Source of the DNA: Pyrocephalus nanus
Lineage: Eukaryota; Chordata; Aves; Passeriformes; Tyrannidae
Length of the DNA: 64,000 nt
Reading direction: 5' to 3'
Assembly (NCBI GenBank): GCA_038380795.1
Contig: CM076263.1
Location: forward strand, 10,282,709 to 10,346,708
In this document: piece by piece, positions 32,209-44,461 of the stretch
Layout of the letters: each line of letters begins with the position of its first letter
Numbering within the stretch: position 1 is the first letter of the stretch
Position numbers and translations under genes: made by a program
The notes under the pieces: model-generated
Databases searched by the model: none
What the model saw: only the letters and a program-made list of their open reading frames with translations
What the model was told of the DNA's origin: nothing

Positions 32209-35200
32209 GTGGCTGGCCCTGGCTACCATCCATGGACTTAAGGAATGAAGTTATTATTATTACCTCCCTGGTGGCCTTGTTGCCACTCTTGGCTCAGGCT
32301 TGCTGTTCCTTGCAGACCAGCCAGCTCCTGCTATTCCCTGGTATGCTTTCTGGTCTCCCCAGTGCGTGTTCAAATCATCCTGTCATTCTGGATTGACAAA
32401 CAAAACTATGTGTACTACAGCAATGTCCTCCTTTCTCCTCTTCAGCTCTACTGTGTGTACCTGACCTGCAAGTCGGTGCCTGGTCAAGCTGACAGTTTTA
32501 ATCCTTGACCAGCCTCTTTCTTTTGTCCCATTGCACCCTTTACATGAAGGACACAGCCTGACTCATAAGACTTGGCTGTAAACAAGCCTAATCACTACAA
32601 GGCATAAAAAAAGGAAGTTTTAAAGCACATATATACTTTCAGCATATCAGAGACATAAAGAGAATGAAGACTATGAAGTGTGAGAAATGCCAGAGAATTA
32701 TAGATCTGTTAATGTTTGCAGTAACATTATTATTATTGTTGCTGTTGTTATTACTTTTACTACTATTATTACAATTGTTATTTTCATTACATTATTAATT
32801 AAGTTTATTGTATCCGTTCTCCGTGGTGGAAATTTAGGGCATGATAAGGTGATGATCTTACTGTCTGCATGGAAATATATACAAAGCAATTAGTCTTTCA
32901 AAAAATGTATTTTGAAATAGTGTTGGAAGCTGTATTTTCTTACAGTTCTAATGAACTGCTAAGCATCTGAGTTTTGCAGTTACTTTACAGTTATTGAATT
33001 AAGAGAACCATGCTTTTTTTAGGCTTTTGCAAGTTCTTGCCTAAGCTCTAAAGTGCAAAGAAGGCATGAGATCTATTTGCTAGCTCCGTCCTGCTCACTG
33101 TGTCTAGCTCCCTGTTACAAATCCTCTGGCCCTGTTACGGGTTGCTAGGCAGAAGGGAAATAATGTCATTTGTTAAACAAAGCAGACAATGTCTGTCTTT
33201 GTGGGCTTCGAACATTCTTTCAGGGGTGTGAAATCCGTGTTAACAATTAGCTCGAAGTGAAAAGGTCACAGTTAAACATTAACAAAAAAGCAGTGAGGGC
33301 ACAAAAAAATGCCATTTCCAGAAATTTTACCTGGATCCTCCAACTGGTCAAGGAGCTGGTGGCCAAGGTTTTCTGACAAGAAGCAGAAACGTGAACCATG
33401 TTGTGTGCAGGGGGGGAGGACACAGGACAGACATCTGGCAGTGAGGGTGACAGGTCCAGCCTTCTACTGGGTTAATTTTTGGTTCTCTTGTCCTCTGTTT
33501 TAGTTTTTCTGATATGTTTTCTGGTAATTTTAGATTTCTTTTTATTCCATTATGGTTTGGGATAAGGAGAAATCATCTTAGCTGCCCTATGATAGCTCCC
33601 TTGCACCCTCTAAACTCCACTCACTGCTGGGATGCCCTGTGCAGTCCCAGCTCGCAGACGGGCTTTGTGCTTTGTTGGAAGAAGTCTTCTGGGACTGATT
33701 TAAAGGGAGACTGTTAGGAAATGTCTTCTTATAAAAATATGTATTTTGAGTGGTCTTTTCTTGCAGAGGCTTTGACTTTTCCTTGTCTATATTTTACTGA
33801 AGGGAGGCAGTTCTTTGAGTTTGAAGGGGGTGGTTCCACGATAGACACAGCTGTGTAAAGCACTCGTATCTCAGCTTTCAGAAGGGAAAGAATGCAGATC
33901 TTTTACTGAGACTCCACCGTGCCAGACACACCTGAACCAAGGCTCTGTTGTGGTCAGCAAGTATTTGCTATGTGATGACACCACCATGTCCAGGGAATGT
34001 TGTATCTCTCTAACAGCTTGAACCATACCAGGGTGTGACAGCAGAAAGGAATTTGAATAAATCTTCAGTTTCCACCTGAATGACCTCTTAACACCTTCAG
34101 CCTTAAGAATTAGGGGTTAACTAAGCCACTTCAACCCAAGAGGCTTTGTTGCTGAATTTTTGTTGCAGATTTGTAAGACCAGAAAGTCTGGTCTTTTAGA
34201 CATAATTTAGTTTGATCTGTTTCAAATTCCCTGTAATAGCAACAGGCTTGAGTAGGTGTTCCTAAGTTAGAGGGTATTTTTAAAGAAAAGTCAGTTTTGA
34301 TTTGCATTTCCAGGAACACAATAGCTATTTCACAAATACACTGCTTTGGTGAATAGCTGTGTTTATGATCAAATCTTTATTTTAATTTCCAATTGAAGCT
34401 GATTTAATACCTGTTTTGAGTAAGTGGAATTAGATCTATATGATGCTATTGTTCTAGTTTATATATCCAACAACTGAGTCAGCCTCACTGGTCTCAGATT
34501 TGCACTGGGAGAAGTGATTGGTCTATTGGTTACAGGGAGCTTCCCTTTTTGTTTTAAGTAGTTTCTTGTCAGAAGAGTTTATATGTTCATTGAAATACAG
34601 ATATATGTATATGTACATCACTAGCTAGCTCTGATGTCCTGAAAGAAAGACTTACATATTTTAGGGTGAAATGAAATCCAGAGCAACTTGTTCATCTTAA
34701 ATGACCATGACAAACACCATCCCCACCAAAGTGTTTTCCCAAGGGCTTGGTGTTGTAGATCTTTTGGATTTCAGCGTGTCATTGTTAGGAAGCCAGGCAG
34801 TGCAAATGAAATCACTGGAAGAAGCATTGCTGGTCACCTACAATGCTGTTGTATAGTTATTCTCTACTGTATCCATTACAGTGGTAAGTCAACTTTTGAA
34901 ATCGAGCAGGTTTTATAAAATAAAAAGCTGTAGTTCAGAGCAGGATATTGAAGCAGCTTTTATACACTTGCTCTGTGGGATCAGTGACTGCTTCTTCTCA
35001 TTATGGCAGTGCGTGCTGCACCTTCTCTAGCTGTGATGTGTGGATACAGGCCAGGCCTGGCCAGATCTCTGTTCTCTGAGCCAGTCATAGCCACAGTGTT
35101 TTATTCTTTGTAGTTACTTGGCTTTCCTTGAGCTGTGAAAAAAGTTCTAACACCACTGCTACTGCCTCCTAGAAGAGGCACATGCATCCATGTTTTTCCC

Positions 35201-38200
35201 TTGCATCACACCCAGTTGGCAGGGCAGGAGCAGAAGCAGCCCCATTCTGACCACCTTTGTCATTCCCCATTGTCACACATGAGGAAGTGTGACGGTCTGT
35301 GTACAAAGCAGATGACCTTTAGGGCCTGACTGTCTTCTGGATCATTAAAGGGACAATTCAGTCATCAAAGTCAACTACTTACCAGAGGAGAAACAAATAA
35401 TAAAAGCAATATGAAAATAGAAAGACAGAGCAGGGATGAGCAGCCACTGCAGACTTCCTGGCCCCATCCCATGGGTCACAGCAAGGTTGAGCTCTACCAC
35501 ACTTGGCATCTACATTTCATGTGTTTGCAGTCACCAGAGTGGCTGTTCCTTCTGACGGGCAACAACAGAAAAACAGACTCTTCTGGGGAAAATTTATAGG
35601 AACTGCAAGTAACCTTTCCTGTTGAAAGGTTCCCCAGGAGACTGGGTGGTGTGTGCCAGGTGAAGATGTAATGAGTGGTGTGGTGCAGCTGCTGTGCTTG
35701 CTCTTCAGCAAAACAGTGCCAGCCATGTCTCTCAGCAGTTTCATCTGGGCTCTGCTAGGAGATGGCATTTCACTTTTTGCTGCAGAGGTAAAGCCAGCTA
35801 AGTTGAGAACACAGCAAACGGGCCACCCTAGTGAGCACAGATGTTAAAGACCTGACATATGTGTTCAAAAGAGCAGACAGACCATCAGCCCTGTAGGAAA
35901 AACCCTTCAAGAAATTTGACTGCCCACCCCAAGCCTCAAAACCAAAAGGTGGCCTTTGAAACCTAGGATACAGGACTGGAATGAAGATCAGACACACCAG
36001 TGCTTTCATCTCATTTTTGATGGAGGAGCTTTGAGCTGATGTGGAAGTCATTTGATATGCCTGACCTTTTGGAGAATAATTGCTGGCTTAGAATTTACAA
36101 GTTGTTAATAATTTATTTCAAGAGAAGGTGCTGCAGCAGCAAGGCAACGTTGGCGCAAGGGTAGGGTTGGGTTTGAAATGGGAAACACATCTGCCAAGGG
36201 TAGAGTTATTTTGGATGCCATTGGAGAAGAGCAAACTGTATCAAGGAGGGCAAAATAAAAGGAGTAATCCTCTTCCACTTTCAATTGATTTGTAACAGCC
36301 AATTCACTGTGAATCTTTTTAGGATCTGGAAACATTATGATCCATTTTTAATCAAAATGAATTATTCTGTTTTCCAAACTGATCTCATGGTATTTTCTAG
36401 TTAGCAGAGGAAATACTGAAAATCTTGTTAGACATCCTGTTCTCATAAAATGCCCAGCCCAATTTTGTAAATCCAAGAGGTTTTGGCTAGGCCAGATAAG
36501 CTTTGGAGAAGCAATTGAATATTCACTCAAGCTGAACCCACACTCCAGACTGTGGTGTGAGCAGTTTCCTGCATTTCTGAGTTTCTGATGCTTTGAAAAA
36601 AATGTACTGACTCTAGAAGAATGAGGACAGTGTGAAAAAAAACCCAAACAAACAACCTGTTGCTCCTCTGTACTTAGTATACTGGATAAAGAGATGTACT
36701 TAGGGTTGCCCAAAGGATGATGGATGGGATAAATTCAGCATGGCAAATGTCCTCTCCCCAATGGCATGCAAATAAGTAACCATGAAAACCTCACATGTCC
36801 AGAGACCTCTTGGGAAGTAATAGCTACAAAGGCTGTTCTAGTGGAGATGGCTTAAGGTAAAAATTACCTAGTAATTACTGCCACTATTGCATATACAAGA
36901 TGTATCTCCCACAAGAAAAAATGTGTCCCCATTCAGCCTCAGTGCTTGTGTAATTCTGATCACATAATATTTGAGCTCCTCCCAAGCAGTCAAAAATAAC
37001 CCCAAAATAAATGTAAGAAAAAGGCGTTGTTTCCTCAGCCCAGTAAGAACAGCAGCCTTCTAGGATGGCTCTGGCCTTGTGGTGGTATGGCCAAGGGCAG
37101 GACTGCGTATTTCTGTGCATCTTTGAATCCATATTTTGACAAATTGCTGATTATCCCTCTGGCCTACCCATTTTGCTGACATGGTGGTTGGCTTTCTGAT
37201 GAGGGAGGATGTATGTCGAGCTGCTCAGTGACACTCCCTCACTTATTTTGGACCCACTCAATACAGGGCAACATTTTCCATCTGGGAAATATTAGCATAT
37301 GTAAAACAGTAATTAACGTATTCTAGTGATGCCTGGAGGCTTTCAGAGGAACCTTGAGTGACCAAAGCGTGCAGAACGACTGCACAGCAACTTCTCAGTC
37401 AGCCTATAGGCCTTGGCAGTAGATTTGAGACACCAAGACAGATTTCTCAGGGGCTCACAGAGACACTGGCTTCCTTAAAGGAAGCCCATGAGGGCGGAAA
37501 GTGATGGCTTCAGAGAGACCGACTCCAGATCTGGGCCATGAGTGAGGCTGTTATGTAGGTAGGCACTGCAAGAGACCTGAGGAAAAACAGAGGAACTTTT
37601 TTTCAGAAGCAGCAAGCGACTGAGGGTATTATTTTTGCACAGGGAGCTGCTGGAGGTAGCAGGTGTTGGTGGACAGCATGCTCCAAGACAGGCATTTTAT
37701 GCCCGGTGGTTAAGGCAGGACACTCAGATATCCCATGAACAATCAAGCAATGAAGAAATACCCTTCACATGACTTCAACAACACTGAAACTCCAGGTTTT
37801 CCCTTTGTTGTAAAATCATTCCTTTAGTATCAAACATTAACTGCGCTATCAGCATTCTTATATTAAAAAGTTCTTGCCATCAGCCCACTCTTTCAAGTTT
37901 GAGGCACGTGGTTCTCCTCAGCAACCCCAGTCTCTGTTTCAGGAAACTCTGTGTGTGCCTGTGGCAGAGCCATAAGAATTCAGCAAATATAGTACAAAGA
38001 ACTTCAGGCAAACACAGGCTGGGGACTGTAGTACTCCTTTGTGTCAGCACAAACTCGTTGATAGGTCAGAAGTTCTTTTCCAAAAATGCTAGTCAGAGTT
38101 TTCAAAGTTTTTTTAGTTTGCAGGAGTGTGGAAATTTTTTGGTTGAAATGAAAACTCCTATGAGGTGAACTTAAATCTAGTGATACGATGACTGATGTGC

Positions 38201-41200
38201 AACTTTTATGTACCTTTCTAAGTATAATGGAATCAAATGTTTGAAGAAAATGCAATTGAGAAAAGGAAAGTTTCCCAGGAGAACTTCCTCTTCTGGAGTA
38301 ATCATTTCTTCAGTCCACATCAGCCTTCTAGAAGATATGGTCTAATCTTGCTCACTTTTCTGAACAACTTGTGCCACAGACTTTTCACCTCTGAATAACC
38401 AGTCCCAACACCAGATCCTAAGTTGTGTTGCTATCCATGCTTGTTGTTGTTCTGTGTTTTGAAGCAGAAGATGTCAGTCAGTACCTATGGAAAATGTCAG
38501 CACTGACAAGACAATTAGACAGTAACAGAGAGTTAACATTACAATCATAATGCCTCACTTTGTCATCTCAACAGCAAACAGCTAAGGAAACACTGGAATT
38601 AAAATTAGCTGTGGAATTTCAACTCTGTCCTCTGCTATAAAATACCTTTTTATTATGTCCCTCTATTTGTCCCTTGTCCTGAATAAAGAGTTATCAATTT
38701 TCTAATGCACCTTTCTTCCCATTACACTGTCTTTATAGTCAAGCTCTCAGATATAATTCATTTTTACAGCATCATTCAGAGGTGAAAGAAATGAGTCCTT
38801 TTTCATTTGCTAGTTGTGAAGATTAATGGAAAGAGTACATATTCATTTTGGTGTCTGGGCCAAGGCTGCATTTCACGTACTAGATGTGGTAGGAAGAAAT
38901 TCTGACCCCAGACTTCGCAGCTCATTCTAAGTTCTCAGGTGAGAAAAGACTTCTCTGGCTTCTTCCTCTCCTCTCCTCTTTCTTCATTTCATCCATTCTC
39001 TACAGCCACCACATCCTTCTGCCTCCCACCACTGTCCTGCCTTCCACCCCACATGCTGTTCCACATCCATGTGCCATCCCTGGTCTTGTCATTCTACTTG
39101 TCTTGATGGGAGAATGCCTGAGTCTTCCCTTCCTCATCACCACCCACACATCTGGCTCTTTGAATCCAGGAATTTTTCTTCTCCACGATGTCTCACCCCA
39201 ATGAATATCACCGAGAGTGCAAGAGACAGACTCTTGGCTCTCATTTTAGGTGCTTGGCCTTGTCGTGGGCTGTGGAAGTCTGCAGCTGAAACTGAAAGGA
39301 AAGTCCTGCTTGAACTGTGGTTGGAACCTGCTTGGGGAGGATGAAAACGTCAGGAGTTCAATTGCTACAATGAAAGGAATGCCTTAGTTACCCCCTGAGC
39401 ATGTGCAAATTCAGCTTCCTAAGGGCATATAATGTAGTCAAATTTGGGCAGGTTTTCAGGAGGGCGAAAGGGACAACTCTGGTGAAAGGCAACCCTCTCC
39501 AGGGAAGAGAGATGCCAGAGCTTTCCAAAGAAGAGGTCACAATTGCTTTCTAACTTGGACAAAACAATGAATTTTTCCTTACCCTCATTATTGGAAACGG
39601 CTGCATTTGTGGCCATCTTCCAAAAACTTCAGCCTGAGGCAGATACCTGGCATGGAAAATTTCATTCCAAATGGTTATAGTTTGGCAAAGTTGCAAGTGC
39701 TTGAAAATAGGGTCTTGCAGTGCCAGGGATCAAGATCAAAGCTTTCATTGCAATGTGAAAGGCCCTACCTGCAGTCACAGCCCAACACTTTTCTTCGTCA
39801 CCTGTACTGCAAACTAAGCAGGGATGTGCACTGGAAATTACTGGGAGTGATACTGAAGAAATGGGTTAGGATGAACACTCTACAGAGTGCTCCTGGCCCA
39901 AAGGAGCTTTGGACAGCAGAGGTAACAGAGCTCCCTTTTGAGTTCTGCTTGTCTGAAGAACTTGTCTACATGAATTCATCCACTTCAAATAAATGAGGTT
40001 TTCAGTTTTCTGACAAATGTGTTAGCAATAGCTTATCCACCTCGCCCTGGTTTCCAACTAACTCGAGTCAGTCTGTCATTTTCATTAACTCTGCCATCCA
40101 TTTCCTTCTTTTATCACACCACCACCAGCACATCTGCCTTGTCACGCTCTGGAGGAATGAACGCATAGACACAGACAACCCCCAAGCAAAACTGGAGCAG
40201 CTGACTGCTGATGCTGCATAGCATGGGATTTTTCAGGGAGATCCTATCAACCCCATCCTAGTGGATCCTTTCCTGAATATCAAACATAGTCTCTGGTTTT
40301 TGGCTGCATTTCACACAGCATGGCACATACATGGGCCATATTCTGCAGGAATAGACCAGTTCCTGGAACAAGCAGAGGAATAATGAGTGGCTAATAAGCT
40401 CCAACAGAGTTACAAGTATTTTTCCCATATGTGACTCAGAACACAGTATCTCACCCATGGCCAGACGGTTGGCAGCTCAGAGTACCTCAGGACAAATGAC
40501 AAATTGACCATCCTTTGCTGCTGCTGCTTTGAGACCTGAGATCAATTCATGTTAGTTTCTTACCATATAGGTACGTTGTCTTCACTGAAAACCACTGCCT
40601 CTGTTCCCCTTGGAAAGATGTGTGTCCTTTGCACGGAGCCCAGCACAGTGGATGTTACGACAGGGCACACTGCCTGTGTAATACTAGCTCTGTTTGCACT
40701 GGTGTTGGCTGGCTTTAGAGCCTGGATCCATGGATGATGTGTGCATCCAGGAGGTCTTCTGTGGCTTGTGGAGTCTGCTGGGAGGTGAACGCTTTCACAA
40801 TGAAATCCTCTGCTCAAATATTTGTAAGTAACAGACCTCATCTTCATGAAAAGGTTTTCTTATTGTCCGAGGGATTTCACGTATTTTTTTTTCTGAAGAG
40901 TGGTAAAGAAGTATAAAAATTTTCATAGGTAATGTCTTCGTCAGAGAGGGGACAAAGGCAATGGGTACACTTGTGCTGCTGATGAAATCCAGGGCTACCT
41001 AGACTGCCTGAGGAATGGGCCTGGCTGGTTTTCTTTTCTGAAGTTGCTGGAACCTACCACACAGGATCCCATGTGTCTTTTGTGAAATTAATACTTATAT
41101 TTATTACCAGGAAGGTCAAAGGGAGGGCAAAGCTGGCTGATAATGTGCAGGTGGTGAGAGGAGAGGGGGGGGGAATATTTTCATCACTGACAGAAGGAGG

Positions 41201-41339
41201 ATTAGAGGCAATCACAGCAGCATCTGACCAAAATCAGAAGTGATTAAAATCTGAAAAGAAAGGCTAGAAGCGGGATGAATAAAACAAGAACGGGTTGAAA
41301 GTACAATAAAACACAACTTGCACAGGAACACTGGCCTTT
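32209..41339. other. Long unique segment, no gene recognised
   Basis: About 9 kb of AT-rich sequence almost free of recognised interspersed repeats. It includes a degenerate ATT/GTT-rich tract (32723-32802). The 129-codon plus-strand frame at 39607-39996 ends in a codon run that overlaps AATAAA, but I see no known domain. A 9-G run lies at 41165-41173. The repeat-poor stretch near 33130-33290 may be constrained non-coding DNA. This is inference only. Confidence 0.45.
32723..32802. repeat. Degenerate ATT/GTT triplet tract
   Basis: ACATTATTATTATTGTTGCTG is followed by further ATT, ACT and GTT triplets. It looks like an old, decayed triplet microsatellite. Confidence 0.75.
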
Positions 41340-41530
41340 TATCTTATGCCTCGAGCGAAAACAAACCTGTTTTTCAGCAGAAGGAGTAAGAACCAGCTTG
41401 TTTTGGGAAGGTCAGTGCAGGCTGACGGGCTCACGAGCATCCCCCCCGGCAGCCAGGTGGCACCACCGGCCACGCTATCGCCATCGCTCCGCGGGAATGC
41501 TTTCGGACCGGCTTCCCAGGCACTGCCTCT
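41340..41530. promoter_or_regulatory. Short CpG-dense segment
   Basis: About 13 CpGs fall in under 200 bases, including CTCGAGCG, CTCCGCGGG and TCGGACCGG, in CpG-poor surroundings. No repeat family recognised. It is too short to meet the usual CpG-island length. It may be a regulatory element or a remnant of a GC-rich insertion. Confidence 0.35.
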
Positions 41531-41774
41531 GCTGCAGTGGCTTGGCACTGAGAAAGGAAGAAGATAAACTTTGCTCAGAACAGTTATCAGAAATTAAATC
41601 CCAAACGACCTGGAGATGCCTGAGAGCTCACTGATAGTTCTGTGTTTCAGTCTTTTCTGAATAAACTATCTCAGTGCTGTCTGGACCACAGGTGTTTTCT
41701 CTAAGACCTGTAAACATTTAAAAAGAGACAACACTGCTACACTGCTGTGGAAAATGTGTGTGGTGGTGTGTTTT

Positions 41775-41822
<48 letters not shown>

Positions 41823-43402
41823 TTTTGTTTGGTTTGGCTTCTCCCCCCTGCGGTGCTATAAGGTCCAAAAATTTGGTTTTGTCCATCAGCATGAGGGAGG
41901 TTCAGTGCTCCCCCATTCATCTTTGTACATCTCTGCTTAGGTATTACTTGCATCATTAGCTATTACTACATCATTAGCAGAGCAACAGCAGCTGCTCACT
42001 ACTCAACAGGTGACCTTTCCAGCCATGCTAAATTCCAGCCTTGGAATCCTGCCTTCCCCAGTCCTACCACTGAGGTAGGTACAGTCACATTTCTCAGACT
42101 GTGTGGAGCTTGTTGCTGGTGAGCATTTTAATGCTGCTTTCCACCTGGGCAGTATTTTAATCCCCAGGAGCTACAGACCCAAGACTGAGCTTTCCTAGGG
42201 TCGGCCTACTGGTCCAGACCATGACCAAGACAGGGGAATTTAACAAACGACCTCTCTGACAGTAAGTTCTGTTGCTGGAATGAGAAGCAAAGAGAGGATT
42301 TCTGTTATATGTTGCACTTGCAATAATCAGAAAAATCAGTTTGCCGTGTTTTTACATTCCCTGCAAATACCTTCTGCTATTTCTTTTGGTTACTTTCCCC
42401 CTGGCTCCCACTCATATCCTGCATGCATTTTCTGTAGGGAGCAACTTCAGCAGGAGCTGCTTTTAGAGATCCACAAAGAACCTGGTGAGTAAGAACACAA
42501 GACCAACTACCATCTGGGTACCTTACCTATGTCTCATGGGTGATATGCCTCCAGGCCATCCTCTGCTCCATCCTATGCAGTCTGTCTCTGTTCTCCTGGG
42601 TGCCAAGCCCATAGGGCTGCTCTTGCTTCTTGGTCCTCCAAAGAAGGATGATATCAGAGAAATGGCTCCATCCTTGTCTCCATCCCCTGACTTCTCTCAG
42701 GTCACTGTGGGTGTCAGGAGGGTCCTGTGGGATATTGCTCAGCATCAGTAAGGCTTACTGGTGCCCTGACAGCTTCCTTAAAGTGTCAGTTGCTGTCTAC
42801 AGACCTTTGCAGCAGCTTCAGAGACTGATTATTTTTCTTAACCGTGGGACAGCAACAGAAAAGTACCCACATGGAGAAACGAGCAGCAAAAAACCCCCAC
42901 CAAAACCCACAAACCACAAAACCAACCCATAACCCCTCAAAACTTAGCTTTGCTTTTGGGACCTATTGTGTTAAATTGTGGTTTGGCAAATTCCAGCCAC
43001 AGCCCAAGTATGAGACACGTTGCAGAGCCAACTGATGTGTCACTCACCCATGACTTTTAGAGAAAGGGGCAAAAAATTAATAATGTGATGAATTAGGACA
43101 AAATGAGACCTCAGTGGTCTCTGACTCAGTGTATTAGGTACTGTGAAAAAATGTAACATTTTCCCACTCCCACAAATCCACCCCCTTGGTAAAACCTTGT
43201 GGTGCAAGTTACACGCACTGGATGGTGAAGAGCTGAGGCATCCTGTTCTACCAGTTATGGGGCAGTTACCCAAAATGCAAACCCACCCCTCCAAGGTAGG
43301 TCCACGGCTGTTGCACAAGTGGAATAAAATACAATTGAGCTGCAACAGAGGAAGAATTTGTATGTAATCTGATCCAATACCAAACAAATAACGATTTCTT
43401 AT
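41531..43402. other. Unique DNA with a triplet microsatellite, no gene recognised
   Basis: Apart from the (GTT)n array there is an A/C-rich low-complexity tract at about 42885-42945. The frames that cross the microsatellite read poly-Val, poly-Cys or poly-Asn and are artefacts. Confidence 0.5.
41777..41821. repeat. (GTT)15 microsatellite
   Basis: Fifteen uninterrupted GTT units, flanked by short T runs on both sides. Pure arrays of this length are normally polymorphic. Confidence 0.98.
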
Positions 43403-43669
43403 TGTATTGGGTTTGCCTGCCAGGGTTTTGGTAATGGAGGGGCTACAGAGGTGGCTTTTGTGAGAAGATGCCAGAAGTTTTCCCCATGTCCAGTGGAGCC
43501 AGTGTCAGATGGATCCAAGATGGTCCTGCTGCTGGCCAAGGCTGAGCCCACCAGCAATGGTGGCAGCACCTCTGGGATGATAGATTTAGAAGGGGTGAAA
43601 AACCTGGGCACAGAGAGGAACAGTTCTGCAGATACAAAACTCAGTGAAGGAGAGGGAGGAGGTGCTCTG

Positions 43670-43950
43670 GGTGCTGGAGCAGAGATTGCCCTGCACCCCT
43701 TGGTGCAGAGCATGGTGAGGCAGCTGTGCCTTGCAGCCCATGGAGGTCCAGGGGGGAGCAGAGATCCACCTACAGCCCATGGAGGACTCCAAAATGGAGT
43801 AGATGAATGCCCAAAGGAGTCTGTCACCCCATGGGAGGCCTGTGCTGGAGCAGGCTCCTGACAGGGACCTGTGGCCCATGAAGAGAGCAGCTCACACTGG
43901 AGCAGATTTGCTGGCAGGACTTGTGATCCCATGCTGGAGCAGCCTGTTCC
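43670..43950 (+). repeat. Degenerate GGAGCAG-containing repeat units inside the LTR
   Basis: GGAGCAG recurs at about 43676, 43755, 43847, 43899 and 43936. It is often paired with CCCATGG or a close relative a little upstream (43739, 43778, 43830, 43876). Spacing varies from 37 to 92 bases, so it is a decayed internal tandem array. Confidence 0.65.
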
Positions 43951-44197
43951 TGAAGGATTGCACCTCATGGAAAGGGACCTGTACTGGAGAACTGCAGTCT
44001 GTGAGAAGGAGTCTCATAGAAAAATTTGTGAAGGACTGATTTCCCTTGGAGGAAGGGGTAGAGTGCAAGGAATCCTCCCTGTGAGGAGGAAGGAATGGCA
44101 GAGACAATGTGCAATGAACTGACCACAGCCCCCATTCCCTGCACCACTGGGGTGGAGGAGGTAGAGAAATTGGGAGTGAGGTTAAGTACAGTTAGAA

Positions 44198-44215
44198 GGG
44201 GGGGAGGGGGGGAGG
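44198..44215 (+). other. G-run cluster, possible G-quadruplex in the LTR
   Basis: Two runs of seven G are separated by one A and followed by AGG. The G runs could fold as a quadruplex on this strand. They lie about 55 bases before the LTR poly(A) signal. Confidence 0.5.
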
Positions 44216-44270
44216 AAGATGTTTTAAGATTTTGTTTCATTCCTCATTACCCTGCTCTGATTTGATTGGT

Positions 44271-44276
44271 AATAAA
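44271..44276 (+). promoter_or_regulatory. AATAAA poly(A) signal of the LTR
   Basis: An exact AATAAA within the block TTGATTGGTAATAAATTAA, at the position expected for the R/U5 border of an LTR. About 185 bases of LTR remain downstream. Confidence 0.7.
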
Positions 44277-44461
44277 TTAAACTAATCTCTCTGAGCTGAG
44301 TCTGGTTTGCACATGACAGTAATTGGTGAGTGATCTCTCCCTGTCCTTATCTCCACTCATGAGCCTTTCATTGTATTTTTCTCTCTCTGACCAGCTGAGG
44401 AAGGGAAGGACAGAGTACCTTTGGTGGACATCTGGTGTCTCTCCAGGATTAGCCCACCACA

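Larger units (their letters stand above)
43403..44461 (+). mobile_element. Solo LTR of an avian endogenous retrovirus, about 1.06 kb
   Basis: It begins TGTATTGGGTTTG and ends GCCCACCACA. In order it has the blocks CAAGGCTGAGCCCACCAGCA, GGTGGCAGCACCTCTGGGA, several GGAGCAG/CCCATGG units, GGAAGGAATGGCAGAGACAA, TTTGATTGGTAATAAATTAA and AGTAATTGGTGAGTGATCTC. I recall this block order from a widespread, unusually long and GC-rich avian LTR. No primer-binding site, gag/pol/env similarity or second LTR is seen on either side, so it is a solo LTR left by recombination. The bases flanking the termini (CTTAT left, ATCAC right) do not form a target duplication. The 189-codon minus and 136-codon plus frames inside it are by-products of its composition, not genes. 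Confidence 0.88.

Noticed and set aside
41666..41959. Frames with poly-Asn, poly-Val and poly-Cys
   Set aside because: They are translations of the (GTT)15 array on either strand.
43399..43968. 189-codon minus-strand frame and overlapping 136-codon plus-strand frame
   Set aside because: Both lie inside the GC-rich LTR and overlap each other. The open frames follow from its composition, with no retroviral or host domain.
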